Origin: Icerya purchasi
Lineage: Eukaryota > Arthropoda > Insecta > Hemiptera > Monophlebidae
DNA length: 64,000 bases
Direction: 5' to 3'
Assembly: GCA_039619475.1 (NCBI GenBank)
Contig: CM077115.1
Location: 310,200,734-310,264,733 of the forward strand
In this document: positions 36,627-47,019 of the stretch, one piece after another
How positions within the stretch are numbered: position 1 is the stretch's first letter
Layout of the letters: every line of letters begins with the position of its first letter
Position numbers and translations under genes: made by a program
Notes under the pieces: model-generated
What the model saw: the letters and a program-made list of their open reading frames with translations, nothing else
Databases searched by the model: none
Told to the model about the DNA's origin: nothing

Positions 36627-37756
36627 ATTCATAATTTGCATTTCAGTCAACACTGCAATATGATAAGCTGCGCAGACGATATAATGTTAGTCTCAGGAAT
36701 TAATAAAAAGGAAAAAGTGTACAATATAAATGAAACAATAAAAAAATTGAGTAAAACATTCAAAACTTAGACTTACAATTCAACATAAATAAAACCCAAG
36801 CACTACTAATAAGTAGAAAACAGGACAGGGAAGAAATGATACATTGCATTGAACAGCGCTTATGCATAAATAACGACAAAATAAAAATAGTAAAAGAAAT
36901 AAAATACTTGGGAATAATCATAGACACACAAATTTAAATTTAGGAAAACACATCGAATTCATAATAGACAAGATTAAAAAAATTTATTTCAAATTAAGAT
37001 CACTATATTCAAATATGTTCGGTTTTTGAAATATAAAGATATAATGGTACTCTATAAAGCCATTTTTGGATCAATAACAGAATACTGCTCCACGGTATAT
37101 TTTCCAGTTTTACAAGAAAAAGACCAGAATAAGCTGTTAAAATTACAAAGGAAAATATTAATAGGAACAATCTCTGGTTATCGCACAATATCCACATACT
37201 TCAGTCAACATCATAGCAGGAATAATACCCCTATAGACTTAGAAACCGTAAACCAAATCAAAACATTGAAACGAGAAGAACTAAAATTTTAGACAAAAAA
37301 AAGGGTTACGAAAACAGATCAATAAAATTAATTCAAGTAGTATACGACTTTGTCAATCCAGATGTGATAAATCAAAAACTGGAAAAGTAACTCGGGAAAT
37401 AGTAGTTCCAAACATAGAAGAAAGACTACAAATGAAACATTTTTATACCGATTATAACTTCACTCAATTTTTAACCGGACATGGAAATATAATGGGGTGT
37501 CTATATGTTAAAATTACTGAATCGGACATCTGTAAAGACTGTAAAGAGGAAACAGACGATTAACATTCGATTTTCTAATGCAATAAATTTAAAAAGGAAA
37601 GAGAAAAACGGAAAATAATAAAAAAACCAATAATCGAAATACGTAAAAAAACTTAATAAATAATAACAGTAACAATCAGAAACTCTGGCTGAAAAACCGC
37701 AAGGTACAGCGGAGGTAATAAATAAATAAATATAAAAAAAATAAAAAAATAAAAAA
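36627..37756 (+). mobile_element. 5'-truncated non-LTR retrotransposon (R1/LOA/I-like)
   Basis: Frames on the plus strand carry CADDIMLVSG (RT catalytic block, at about 36670). EIKYLGIIID follows, and then a thumb (IMVLYKAIFGSITEYCSTVY, LQRKILIGTISGYRTIS). The C-terminal part reads FLTGHGNIMGCLYV, then CKDCKEETDD, stop, HSIF, stop, CNKF, a C-x2-C-H-x4-C knuckle. The 3' end has a TAAATAAATA-type tail at 37712-37756. Imperfect 12-bp direct repeats flank the insertion, as expected for target-primed reverse transcription. Stops and frameshifts make it dead. No RNase H domain was seen between thumb and knuckle. Confidence 0.85.
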
Positions 37757-37768
37757 CGCGCTTTGGAA
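37757..37768. repeat. Target-site duplication, right copy
   Basis: CGCGCTTTGGAA; partner of 36615-36626. Confidence 0.75.
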
Positions 37769-37769
37769 T

Positions 37770-38815
37770 CCCCAGATTGTATTCCATTAATCGAAAATAT
37801 AATTACGAACGAAGTGTGTGTAAAAAAATTAATCGAGAATGTTGCCTAAAAAAGGAACACACGATAGAGAAAAAAAAATAAAGATGGAAATCCGTACTTA
37901 GTTATCAATTAGTCAAAAAAAAAATTAAATGTAAATGGCGAGAAAAACAAAAAAACTGAAATTTATTTTTGTTTAACCTCTAACGTTTGCAATTATAAAA
38001 AAGATGCAAAACCTCTGTTATTGGCTAGAGGGGTTTGCTAGTGCTTTTTTTTTTTTAATAGTGGTCGGAGAATGATAGGGGAAAAAATACGAAAATGAGC
38101 TGCGATACTAGGTCGATTTTTTTATTAGCTATTAAATGGTTAGTTTGGGTCGCTACTTTTGTGTCGTTATTATTTGTTACATCTATCTTCTTAAAACTTA
38201 GTTTTCTTTAATAAATACAAAAAAATTGCTGACAAGCCCGACATAAATTAAAAAAAAAAAAACACGGAAAACTGAAATAAAAAATTTAATTGATTAAAAC
38301 ATAATATTATTATACAAGTTTTTTTTTAAAATAATTCCGCGATAAAAAATTAATAATATTCCTTTAAAATTATAATTAAATACCGAAAGTTATCGAATTG
38401 TATACTAAACAAAACAAGTCCAGTTGAAACTTATACATTTGCAATAAAAAGATAAAATCTCAAAAAAAAACACGATACCCTCCCTATTGAAACTATTGAT
38501 CGCCTTTCATAATTGAAGGTTTTTTTGAGTTTTCGATTTTAATGGCACGATAATTAAAAAAATGTCAGCGCTATAATAAATTATACATAAAAAACACGCT
38601 AACGACTGCCCGAAGAGATCGCGTCGTACAAAGGTTAAAATGGAAACACATTTGGAAAATGAGATTAACAGCCCGTTTTATAATGACTGCGTGGTCCCTT
38701 TCCGACATTCGTCCACGATAAACTAGCGATAAACGAACTATTATCTGAAAGACCTTTGACCGGCCGAAACGCGGACCAATTGTACCAACTGATCATGTTT
38801 ATCGCGATCGAACAT
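37770..38815. other. No supported gene
   Basis: AT-rich. A small perfect-looking hairpin (CCTCT ... AGAGG) lies near 38012-38035 with no known role. Confidence 0.5.
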
Positions 38816-38821
38816 CAACAC

Positions 38822-39199
38822 TCAGGGGTTTCCGGGAAAAAAACTGGTTGTCGCAACGTTAATATCTCGGATGGCTTGCGCTCTTCTCCGCTGCTGCTGA
38901 TGCCCGTCAGTTCCCAAGCCGAGTTTTTCAATCAGCACTTCTGATCGATGGCCGTTTACCATTTCGTACTCTGCGTTCCTTCTGGAGCCCTCGTGAGGAT
39001 CAAAAGGCCACGACTGTTCCTTGTGGGCTACCGGAGGACCGGCCACGTTATCACGCAGCAAAGTGGTGATAATGCGAATCGTCGCTTCCGCTGAACTAGT
39101 TGATAACCATATCAGAATGAACCATGCGGCTAAATGTTGTCGAACCGAGGAGTGATGGCGGTTCTGTAAATACACAGATAACACCATATCCATATACAC
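38822..39199 (-). CDS. Candidate secreted-protein exon, unknown family
   Basis: I do not recognise this 125-codon frame, but unlike others it has balanced base composition and protein-like residue use. Residues 22-34 (HLAAWFILIWLST) form a signal-peptide-like hydrophobic core after a basic stretch. Small residues at 35-39 (SSAEA) would suit signal peptidase. Basic pairs occur at 73-74 (RR) and 104-106 (RRR), so a prohormone-like precursor is possible. There are no cysteines. The genomic text TATCTGTGTATTTACAG precedes codon 13 in phase (exon from 39163), so the true start may be in an upstream exon. It ends at a TGA after FFPGNP. It could be a real terminal exon or a chance ORF; no homologue comes to mind. 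Confidence 0.35.
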   Translation of the reverse strand: MYMDMVLSVYLQNRHHSSVRQHLAAWFILIWLSTSSAEATIRIITTLLRDNVAGPPVAHKEQSWPFDPHEGSRRNAEYEMVNGHRSEVLIEKLGLGTDGHQQQRRRAQAIRDINVATTSFFPGNP

Positions 39200-40420
39200 G
39201 CATTCGGAATATATTCTTATCGTTAACGTTTTTTTTTTTTTTTTTTCGAAATCCGTATTAAAACTTTTTTGGCCGCTTTTACCATTTAAATGCTCCGATT
39301 TTCAGTCGGGACAAGAATAAGAGCAGCTACAAAAGTTGAACTACCTACGTAATATCACTACTTGTGTGTGCTTTTTAGAATTTTCCGTTGATGGGCGGAG
39401 TGTCTGTTTTGCGGTCAATCTGCTTCAGACTGATCTAATGATCTAATGATATACTGACCGCGGCTCCTTTAGACAATTTAACACATATCTGAACAGTAAG
39501 GATTTACCTCTGTCGAAACATACCTATTGTTTTTGGTTGTAATTTTTTATTTTTTGAATATTGTTTAAAAATACAAATTAAACCTAAAATGCGCATTGCG
39601 TCAAATAATATGAGATAATTATCTTTACTGATGGCTCCAGAAAGTATAATAGAATTTTATTTCTGTTCCCTTTTTTTCGGTCCTGACTCGAAAATCATTC
39701 ACCGTGATTATGGAACAGTGTTTTTCTGCGTATTAATATTTAAGTTTTTGAGATTAATTCCGTGCAGAATTGTGAAACATACAAATATCGGAATATGTAG
39801 AGATTGGGACAATATTTATAGTATTGAGGTATTCTGACTGATAACAACGGTAGTTTAGAGTGGAGAAATCTCCAATTATTATTAATACTATGACATTAAG
39901 CAAGTGCGGATAACTATAGTTGCGGTACTTTAATACAAAACCTATCCGTCAACATATTTCTTCTTAAGTGTAGTGGGGCCATCTTAGTCTTATATTAGTA
40001 TTTTCGAAAACAAAACGCCAAATATAGTTTACCCGGAAGTATTAACTTGAAGAAAAACTATGTAAAAACTACATTGACATTATTATTATTATTTTTTTTT
40101 ATTGAATTCAATACTGGCTATTAATTTCATTGTTATTATTATTATTATTTATGTTAGATAACTGTAAACATAACCAAAAAAAAAAAAAAAAAAAAGTACC
40201 AGCACGTGGTTAAAACAGATTTTAGGAAATAAACAAAATCCCATAAGTGGAATCAAAATAGGCTGTAGTACAAAAATGGTGAAACGAATATGAGGAAGCG
40301 TGTTATTTTGACGACTGGATTGTTATTGGAGAAAGAAAACTTTTATCGCCCTAAAAACAACCAATTATGAATCAACGATTAATTTTTTCAAATTTTTAGA
40401 TTTCACATAGAACAAAAAAC
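39200..40420. other. No supported gene
   Basis: AT-rich with short ATT runs at about 40080 and 40132 and a poly-A run at 40175-40195. Confidence 0.5.
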
Positions 40421-40423
40421 AAA

Positions 40424-40560
40424 ATGCAATATTTTCCCTCTCCAACAAATATTTTTGTTGGCTTTGACGGATTATTTATTGTATTAATAAAAGAAAATCT
40501 AATATTTTTCACTAAATCATTAATGTATCTATACAATAAAATTGGAGGAAAGAAGAAACA
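40424..40560 (+). pseudogene. RT N-terminal fragment, paralogue of the 41.3 kb copy
   Basis: GFDGLFIVLIKENLIFFTKS followed by LMYLYNKI aligns residue for residue with GSDGLSVSLVKENIIFFIKP and LAYLFDTS at about 41290-41370. Both correspond to the G-P-D-G-I-x-x-x-L-I-K block that opens LINE RT domains. The match ends after about 40 codons. Confidence 0.7.
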
Positions 40561-41039
40561 TAGAATACGGGTTGAGGGAAAACTATTTGTGCAAATTGAT
40601 ATATTAGCTAAAACAACTCAGTTGTTAAATGAAATGCCTAAAGAAATAATAAAGGAGGAAAAAATTAGGGCGAAAAAAAAGAAAATAAAGGAATGGTTGC
40701 AAAAAGAAGGAACATAGGAATAATAATAAGCATTAAATAAAAGAAAAGGATACGGAAATAAAGACAAACAAAAGTGAAAACAAAAGGGAAGGAAAAGGAA
40801 TGGAAAAAAAATAAAATAAATAATAGATTAAAGTTATAAATAGTTATAAATAAGGAAAAAAAGTTCAAGTTTGTAACAAAATATTTCCGCGGCGATAAGT
40901 ATGTATACAATATAAGTAGTATGGTGTAGAAATCATTAGATGTAAGAAAAAACTCGTCGACAAGCCTATAGCTTGAAGATAAAATGTTTAAATAGTGATA
41001 AATATATATTTTCCAAAAAAAAAACATGCAATTGAACAG

Positions 41040-41216
41040 GAAAAAGTAGATGTAGCCATGGTGGGATTTAATGGAAATGAGAAATTAATTGCTTGTAAAT
41101 TCAACTCTTACTTTGCCAGGGCAGTTTCTGACTTAACAAAAAATATGCACGCTAGCAATCAATTAGTGAATTCCTAGGGTGGTCTCATCTGATTCGTTTG
41201 AATTTGTAGATTTTAC

Positions 41217-41251
<35 letters not shown>

Positions 41252-42230
41252 ATGATGATGTTAAGACTGCAATACTATCTTTATCAAATAAGACATTTTT
41301 TTGGGTCTGATGGACTCTCGGTCTCGTTAGTAAAAGAAAATATAATTTTTTTCATAAAACCATTAGCATATTTATTCGATACATCTGTTCAAAATGGCAT
41401 ATTTCCAGAAATCTTAAAATTAGGACAAATAACTCCAGTACATAAAAACGGGGAGAGAAATCAAATTTATCTAACTACCGACCCATTTGTATTCTCCCAA
41501 CTATTTCTAAAATATTTGAAAAGTATGTTAAACAAATAATGTTTAATTACTTATTAAACAAAAATTATTTCAGCTCCAATCAATATGGATTTTTACGTAA
41601 GAGAAGCACTGATGACCCACACTCTTTGACCACATTTCATACATTTCCCAAAATTTGGAATATGAACGTTCAGTGGTAACAGTCTACTTTGACTTGCGTA
41701 AGACTTTCGATTTAGTAGACCATCACATATCTTAGTCAAAAAAAAGTTAAACCGATGTGGTTTCCGAGGCAGTGTATTAAATTAGTTTAAATCTTACTTA
41801 TCGAAATATATTACAAAAATTAATGGTATTTTAAGTGGCACAATCATACAATCTCATGGGGTACCTCGAGGCAGTATATATTGGGCCGCTATTGTTTTTA
41901 ATGTGTGTAAACGACTTGTGCGACTTAAAGGTAACAGGGAAAATGTGTTCATATGACGATGATATGATATTAGCAATGAATTCGAGAAATTCGAATATTC
42001 TACAAAAAGTTTTGCAAAATGACATAGAGAAAATGTAATAACTGGATGAAATAAAACTGCTTAGTAGTAAACCCAAAAAAAGACAAAATATCTAGTATAC
42101 AGTTTTGCTCCTCGGTATTACTGGAATAATTTCAAACTTATTTGGAATGAAAACATTTTAATAGAAAGAGCTTTTGAAATTAAATATCTCGGACTAGTGT
42201 TGGACTAAAAATTAACTTGGAATAAACATC
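41040..42230 (+). pseudogene. CR1/Jockey-like non-LTR reverse transcriptase, decayed
   Basis: ACKFNSYFARAVSDL, at about 41093, is the block before the RT. An A30 run interrupts at 41221-41248. Then come GSDGLSVSLVKENIIFF, NGIFPEILKLGQITPVHKNG, VYFDLRKTFDLVDHHI, HGVPRGSI and, after a shift, IGPLLFLMCVNDLCDL. The catalytic box reads YDDDMIL, where FADDT is expected; both catalytic Asps remain but the preceding Ala is Asp. The end reads FEIKYLGLVLD, stop, KLTWNKH. The domain order is complete for palm and fingers; endonuclease and 3' end are missing. At least four frameshifts are present. Confidence 0.85.
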
Positions 42231-42624
42231 CAACGCGGTCAGTTGACCTTTTCGTACGAATCATCAAAAAGGGGAGGGGGGAGCATAAATAAAAATTTTT
42301 CAACGCTCAAATTTATACGAATTATTTATCAATGGATCGGCTTTTGAACACACTTAAACGAATAAAAATAGCAATTTACTTCACATGACGTCTTTTAATT
42401 TGAAATAAATCCGTGGGAATTATTCTATGCCGACATTCAAAGTTCAAGGGCACTACACAAACATCTAAAATTGCAAAAGTGTCGATTCATTGCGGTTATT
42501 ACCTAAAATAAGGTTAATCATATTTCCCGTTTAAATATAATAAAAGCCGCGGATTATTTTTATCGACCACTGCTATTAATAAACTCCACAATTTTTTTCT
42601 TTTGTTTGTTTTTCAACCTGATAA

Positions 42625-43550
42625 AAAAATACGGCACATCTGAGGCAACTTCGACATGGAACGCACCAAAGAATGAATATACTGAAAATGCTCCGAAATA
42701 GGGCCTTCGGCCCTGGCCCCAAAAGGATGCTGCAGCTGTACAGGGCTCTTGTCCGATCCAAGCTTGAATATGGCAGCCTGGCATATCTGTCGGCGTCGGA
42801 GACTTGCCTCCAAATACTTGACCCAGTACATAATGCTGGGATCCGAATAAGTTTGCATGCTTTTCCGACAAGCCGAATAACTAACATGCAGCTCTTATGC
42901 GGTGAACCGCCTTTAAACACTCGGAGGAAATTAACTGCTATCCGATATAGCCTCAAAGTCGAAGCAAATCCCGATCATCCAAATTACACTGTACTCACAA
43001 ACAATGAAACCTTCCTCTCCACCTACATACGCAAAATTAAAAGTTCTGCACGTATTACAGAAGATGATACACTAGCCGACAGAAAAAACAAAATTCTCGA
43101 CCAGTAGCTGGAAAACTTACGCGTCACAGCACCAAGCACCCTGACCACGATAAAATTGAACAATAGCGACTGGACGGACAAAATATTCAAGGCAACAAAA
43201 AAGAATAAATCGCTTACATCAGCTATTATTAGGCTATACCTGGGTCATACACAGCTGACGCATAAGTTCATTCTCGAGAGGAAAGAGCCACCGATTTGTG
43301 AAACATGCCCCGGTGAAAGAATTACCATACAACATCTGGTACTATGCTGCTCCAAGTTCACCGCCAACCAACCAACTGCCACGGACCTCGACGCTTTTTT
43401 GGACATCAAAAACCTCAACAACATTATCAAATTTGTTAAACGTACAATGCTACACTTAATTTTATAAAACTGTGTACCGTACTACAAACTAGACTAAGTA
43501 GATTATAGCCTATGTAGGCAGTAAAAATCGAAATAAATAAATACATATAC
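42625..43550 (+). mobile_element. 5'-truncated I-clade-like retrotransposon lacking RNase H
   Basis: One frame runs from about 42625 to 43467 with a single in-frame TAG at 43105-43107. It encodes the RT thumb: MNILKMLRNRAFG, LYRALVRSKLEYGSLAYLSA, ILDPVHNAGIRIS and GEPPLNTRRKL. After about 30 codons comes IIRLYLGHTQLTHKFIL and a knuckle CETCPGERITIQHLVLCC. In I-clade relatives an RNase H domain of about 130 residues normally sits between these parts; here it is absent. The 3' end is AAATAAATAAATA near 43533-43545. This is the best-preserved retrotransposon frame in the window, so it is probably a fairly recent insertion. No clear target duplication was found. Confidence 0.85.
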
Positions 43551-43554
43551 TTTT

Positions 43555-44850
43555 TAAAATTAATATATGTATTTATATAAGTAAAACTCGTTAAATTTAT
43601 AAAGAAATTGGTTCTAGTGTGTACACACCCGGTGGCCGCTGCTTCAGCAAAATTTGGCGAACCGATTTTATTTATCAACAGATTTTCCGTGATTTACGCA
43701 AGCGATCCCTCTTTTTCCGCACTCGGCATATATAGGAATGTTCTTGAGCTAATTTTTTCATCTTCATTTCTTTCTAAGGAGCGGACAAAGGAGACGTTTC
43801 GACATCGTAATAATTACTACCGAAACGTGAAATGTGACGTTTAGAATATTTTTTAAAAGTTACTTATGCGCGATATAGATTTCCGAAATTAAAAGGCCAA
43901 CGAAAGTAATCATTTTTGGCGAACTTTCGGGAATAAATAATTATTTTCATTAGGAAAAGATAACGTTCATTCAAATAATATTTACGTATTTTAATAGTTT
44001 TAAATATTTAGAAACGAAAGTAATCAGAACAATTTCTGTAAAATATTTCAGCTAGTATTAATGCGGTTTAAGACGGGCGTAATATAACCTCAATCATTTA
44101 AACCTCATCAAGAGAGTTTCTCTTCCAAGACTCCCTAACATGATAGTTTTCTGTAATTGTTACAAAATAGGTTGTGTTATAACTCTGACTATATGCCATT
44201 TTTTAAACGTTATCGGATATTCGGTAGAAAAACATTTCACTAAACCATAAAAAAAAACGTTACACACATAATCAAAACAAAAATGTTACACATGGCGCTA
44301 CAGAAATTTAGCGTCACTCGTTTTAAAAGTTTTTGCAAATACTTCCAAGAGTAACCTACTAACTGAATTCAGTTTTAATTTTCTGTTTTTTTAAAAGCGT
44401 ATATAGAGAAAAAGGTAAACGAAAAAATTTCGATTTTTTAATCTGTTTTTTTTTTAATTATTTCAAAAGATTTTCGAGATTCTTTGACTCTATTTTTACT
44501 TTGATTTATTTTGAAAATTAAAAATACGGTGATTATATAAATGTTTTCTTCACTTCTCCGTACTTTCTAAAACAACGCCAGATATGAAAAAGAAGTTCAA
44601 AAAAGAAGAAATGTTTAAAAATGGAAAGAAAAAACCAGAATAATTTCCAGTAATAACGAGTATAGGTTTTAAAAAGTTCCAATTCTCTTTTTCTAGTATA
44701 ATCTGCGAATTTCAGATTAACCTCCCATTATCGATCATTTTAGTTATCATTATTTTTCTGATCTTCTAAACCGCTTATTTTGACAATTATATAGCGGGAA
44801 AAAAAATCTCAAATTCCCTCTAGACTTTTCCCTTTTAATTGAGACTATCT
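43555..44850. other. No supported gene
   Basis: No motif or repeat recognised; several A/T homopolymers. Confidence 0.5.
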
Positions 44851-45335
44851 TATTCTCCGCAAATCTCATAAGCGTGACCCAGAAGTGTTGGCCGGATCTT
44901 TCTTCTTTGTAACGGTTTTTCCGACCAAGATCATCCATTCTTTACAGTTTAACACGGTGCACTTTTATTCTGCGGACGTTGGTATTGTTTCAACTATCTC
45001 CAGATCGCTTGCTCGCATGTCCAGTGGGAATTTCGGACGTTCCCGTGATTTTTTTTTTCGTACAGAACAACGCCGTGCATCATCATTTTAGGTATTCGTT
45101 CATTTCCCATCCGAATCACATGCGTCAGCCAATTCATACACTTCTGTGCTAAATATTGTCCGATAAAGTAACAGCTAGATTTATTTAAGAATTCTGCGTT
45201 CACCACATGATCCCTCCACGTTATACAATGTATTCTGCGTAGCAGTTTCTACTAGCAGGATTCAAGTTTGTGGGTTTGTCTTTTCATTATCGGCCATGAT
45301 TGGCTCCTATACAACATAATTGGAATTATCATAGC

Positions 45336-45343
45336 CTTGTATA
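45336..45343. repeat. MITE target duplication, left copy
   Basis: CTTGTATA; the right copy CTTGTAAA at 45521-45528 differs at one base. Confidence 0.8.
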
Positions 45344-45520
45344 CACTGACGGACTGGCTAAGCGGGCAAACTGGCATTTGCCCGGTGTGCCCAACCATTT
45401 AATTTATCTTTTGCACCCTAATTTTCTCAAAATTTTTTCACCTCCTCCGCCCCTTTGCTGTAAAGCGCCCTTTTACTTCTGAATTTTCCCGGTGCGCCCT
45501 AAAAAGCCAATCCGTAAGTG
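45344..45520. mobile_element. 177-bp hAT-like MITE
   Basis: The ends read CACTGACGGACTGGC and, in reverse complement, CACTTACGGATTGGC, a 15-bp inverted repeat with two mismatches. 8-bp flanking repeats differ at one position. It is non-coding. It lies inside the LINE fragment, which dates it as younger. Terminus and duplication length fit the hAT superfamily; the end sequence differs from both the 15.5 kb hAT and the 7.6/58 kb MITE family, so it was mobilised by another transposase. Confidence 0.88.
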
Positions 45521-45582
45521 CTTGTAAACTGTGTATACTGCCAGTTTAGTTTTGGTTTTCAGGTTTCGATTACAAAATACTT

Positions 45583-45594
45583 TTATATATATAT

Positions 45595-45625
<31 letters not shown>

Positions 45626-45627
45626 TA
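45583..45627. repeat. (AT)n microsatellite with ATCT units
   Basis: Alternating AT and ATCTAT units of about 45 bases at the 5' edge of the LINE remnant. Confidence 0.9.
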
Positions 45628-45869
45628 ATTCGGCCATTTTGACCTCACTGACCTCTCTTGCATTTCTTTCTCTTTCTCTTCTAAATTATCAAAATTTACA
45701 ACGTAATTCTTGCTGGCATCAACACAAAAAAAAGTAACATAACTGCAAAAATCCTATCCTAACATTTAACTTTCATTATATAAAATTAATACATTTTTTC
45801 GTTACATTTTTCATTACATAAAATTGTGACATTTTTTAAATAACAATAACAAAAATCCTATAAAATATA

Positions 45870-45956
45870 ACAAACGTTACATAAAATTGGGACATTTTTT
45901 TGCGATACTTTTTGGGACATTTTTTCTAATAGGGGGTAGCCTAAGAGATTATGTTG
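45870..45956. mobile_element. Solo terminus of the 55 kb inverted-repeat family
   Basis: The reverse complement reads CTTAGGCTACCCCCTATTAG, then AAAAAATGTCCC, then TTTTATGTAACGTTTG. This matches the left terminus of the element at 55272. The opposite end was not found nearby. Internal repeats of GGGACATTTTTT suggest local duplication. Confidence 0.6.
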
Positions 45957-45963
45957 TAATAAT

Positions 45964-45989
45964 ATGTGTGTGTGTGTGTGTGTGTGTGT
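45964..45989. repeat. (GT)n microsatellite
   Basis: About 13 GT units followed by TATG variants. Confidence 0.95.
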
Positions 45990-46040
45990 ATGCATGTATG
46001 TATATGTGTATTTTAAATTACTGCAGCTTCAATATCTTAA

Positions 46041-46053
46041 GAGATTTGTTGAT
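46041..46053. repeat. LINE target-site duplication, left copy
   Basis: GAGATTTGTTGAT, exactly repeated at 47007-47019. Confidence 0.95.
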
Positions 46054-47006
46054 TTTTTTTTTTTTTTATTTACCTCTCAACCTTGGTTAGACTCCAGGCC
46101 GTTTATAATATCTAGACTATTACGGCCCAAGAGTCTCCGGTTACAGGAAGGCCCTTAAACCATTGTCCCTGACAAACTGGAAAACTGCGCTCTGGTTCAC
46201 ATCTGAATTCGAGAGGACATGGCTGAGATTATCAGATCCGTGTCTCGTTCTAGAGAGTTGGAATATAAGGCAATTTATGAGAATTTGATCAACCGCCGGT
46301 GGCTCTTATGCGCGACAGAAAGAAAAAGTGGTTGGACGGTGACCGCTCTCCAACAAATAGTCGTGGGATAGTCACGTGTGGCCTAGGCGTAAGTGTTCTT
46401 GGTTCCACTGTTCCATTATTTGAATTTGTATTGCATCTGATATTTGAGGGGGCTCAAGGATGTTTTGCGAACTGGGAGCTGTAATGGTTGAGTGAGCTGC
46501 TGTGTTCGCTCTTTCATTTCTTGGGATTCCAGCGTGACTTAGGACCCACAATACGATTAGATTGTAACCCTTTAACTGCAGTTCCATGATGAGTGTCAGG
46601 GCATGGTTTATTAACCCCCTCCCCGGGTTTCCACCTCCTATCATCTTAGCCGCCGCCAGTAATGCATTGTCTGTTATCAATAGTATGTCACGGATTGGCT
46701 CTGTGGACGCCAGAATCATTTCCAGACATAAGCGTATTGCGTTTAATTCGGCATCCTCATCGCTCAGACGGATGGTTGTTATTGCTCTCTTCACTTTGAA
46801 GGCGCAAGCGGTTGGTGACATCCCTTTGACGGGTGCTGCTTTTGCTCCGTCTGTATAACATTGGATAGCGTTGCCGTACTGTCTTATTGGGTTTCACACG
46901 CGTCTTGGATAAGTTGCTCCGACATGCCATAGGACTTATACTTTTTCAGAACCGATAGGTTAACTGCTACAGGGTCAAATTGCCACAGATGTAACAAACT
47001 GGTGGC
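46054..47006 (-). mobile_element. 5'-truncated I-clade retrotransposon with exact 13-bp target duplication
   Basis: The 953-bp insert ends in a poly(A) tail (poly-T from 46054) and is flanked by perfect 13-bp repeats. Its minus-strand frame encodes RNase H: CYTDGAK (first Asp, at about 46848), DEDAELNAIRL (Glu) and LLITDNALLAAAK (Asp). SHAGIPRNERANTAA follows, where the usual fourth Asp in ADxAA is Asn. After that come LRLGHT, TGA, LSHDYLLES and a knuckle region with EPPAVDQILINC. The C-terminus is VFQFVRDNGLRAFL, then TAA. Only three in-frame stops interrupt nearly 300 codons from the RNase H start on. Target-primed integration is clear; no endonuclease or RT is left. Confidence 0.95.
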
Positions 47007-47019
47007 GAGATTTGTTGAT
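47007..47019. repeat. LINE target-site duplication, right copy
   Basis: GAGATTTGTTGAT, identical to 46041-46053. Confidence 0.95.

Larger units (their letters stand above)
44860..45575 (-). pseudogene. Non-LTR retrotransposon C-terminal region, interrupted by a MITE
   Basis: On the minus strand, before the MITE: KVFCNRNLKTKTKLAVY. After it: VYKAMIIPIMLYRSQSWPI, LRRIHCITWRDHVVNAEFLN and NWLTHVIRMGNERIPKMMMHG. This is the KxKxxVYKAxxxPxLLYGxExW, RRIxxIxWxDxVxNxE and WxGHVxRMxxxRIPK order found at the end of LINE RTs that have a domesticated-looking endonuclease/RT annotation in insects. The 177-bp MITE at 45344-45520 sits inside the VYKA block. No 3' terminus was defined. Confidence 0.8.
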
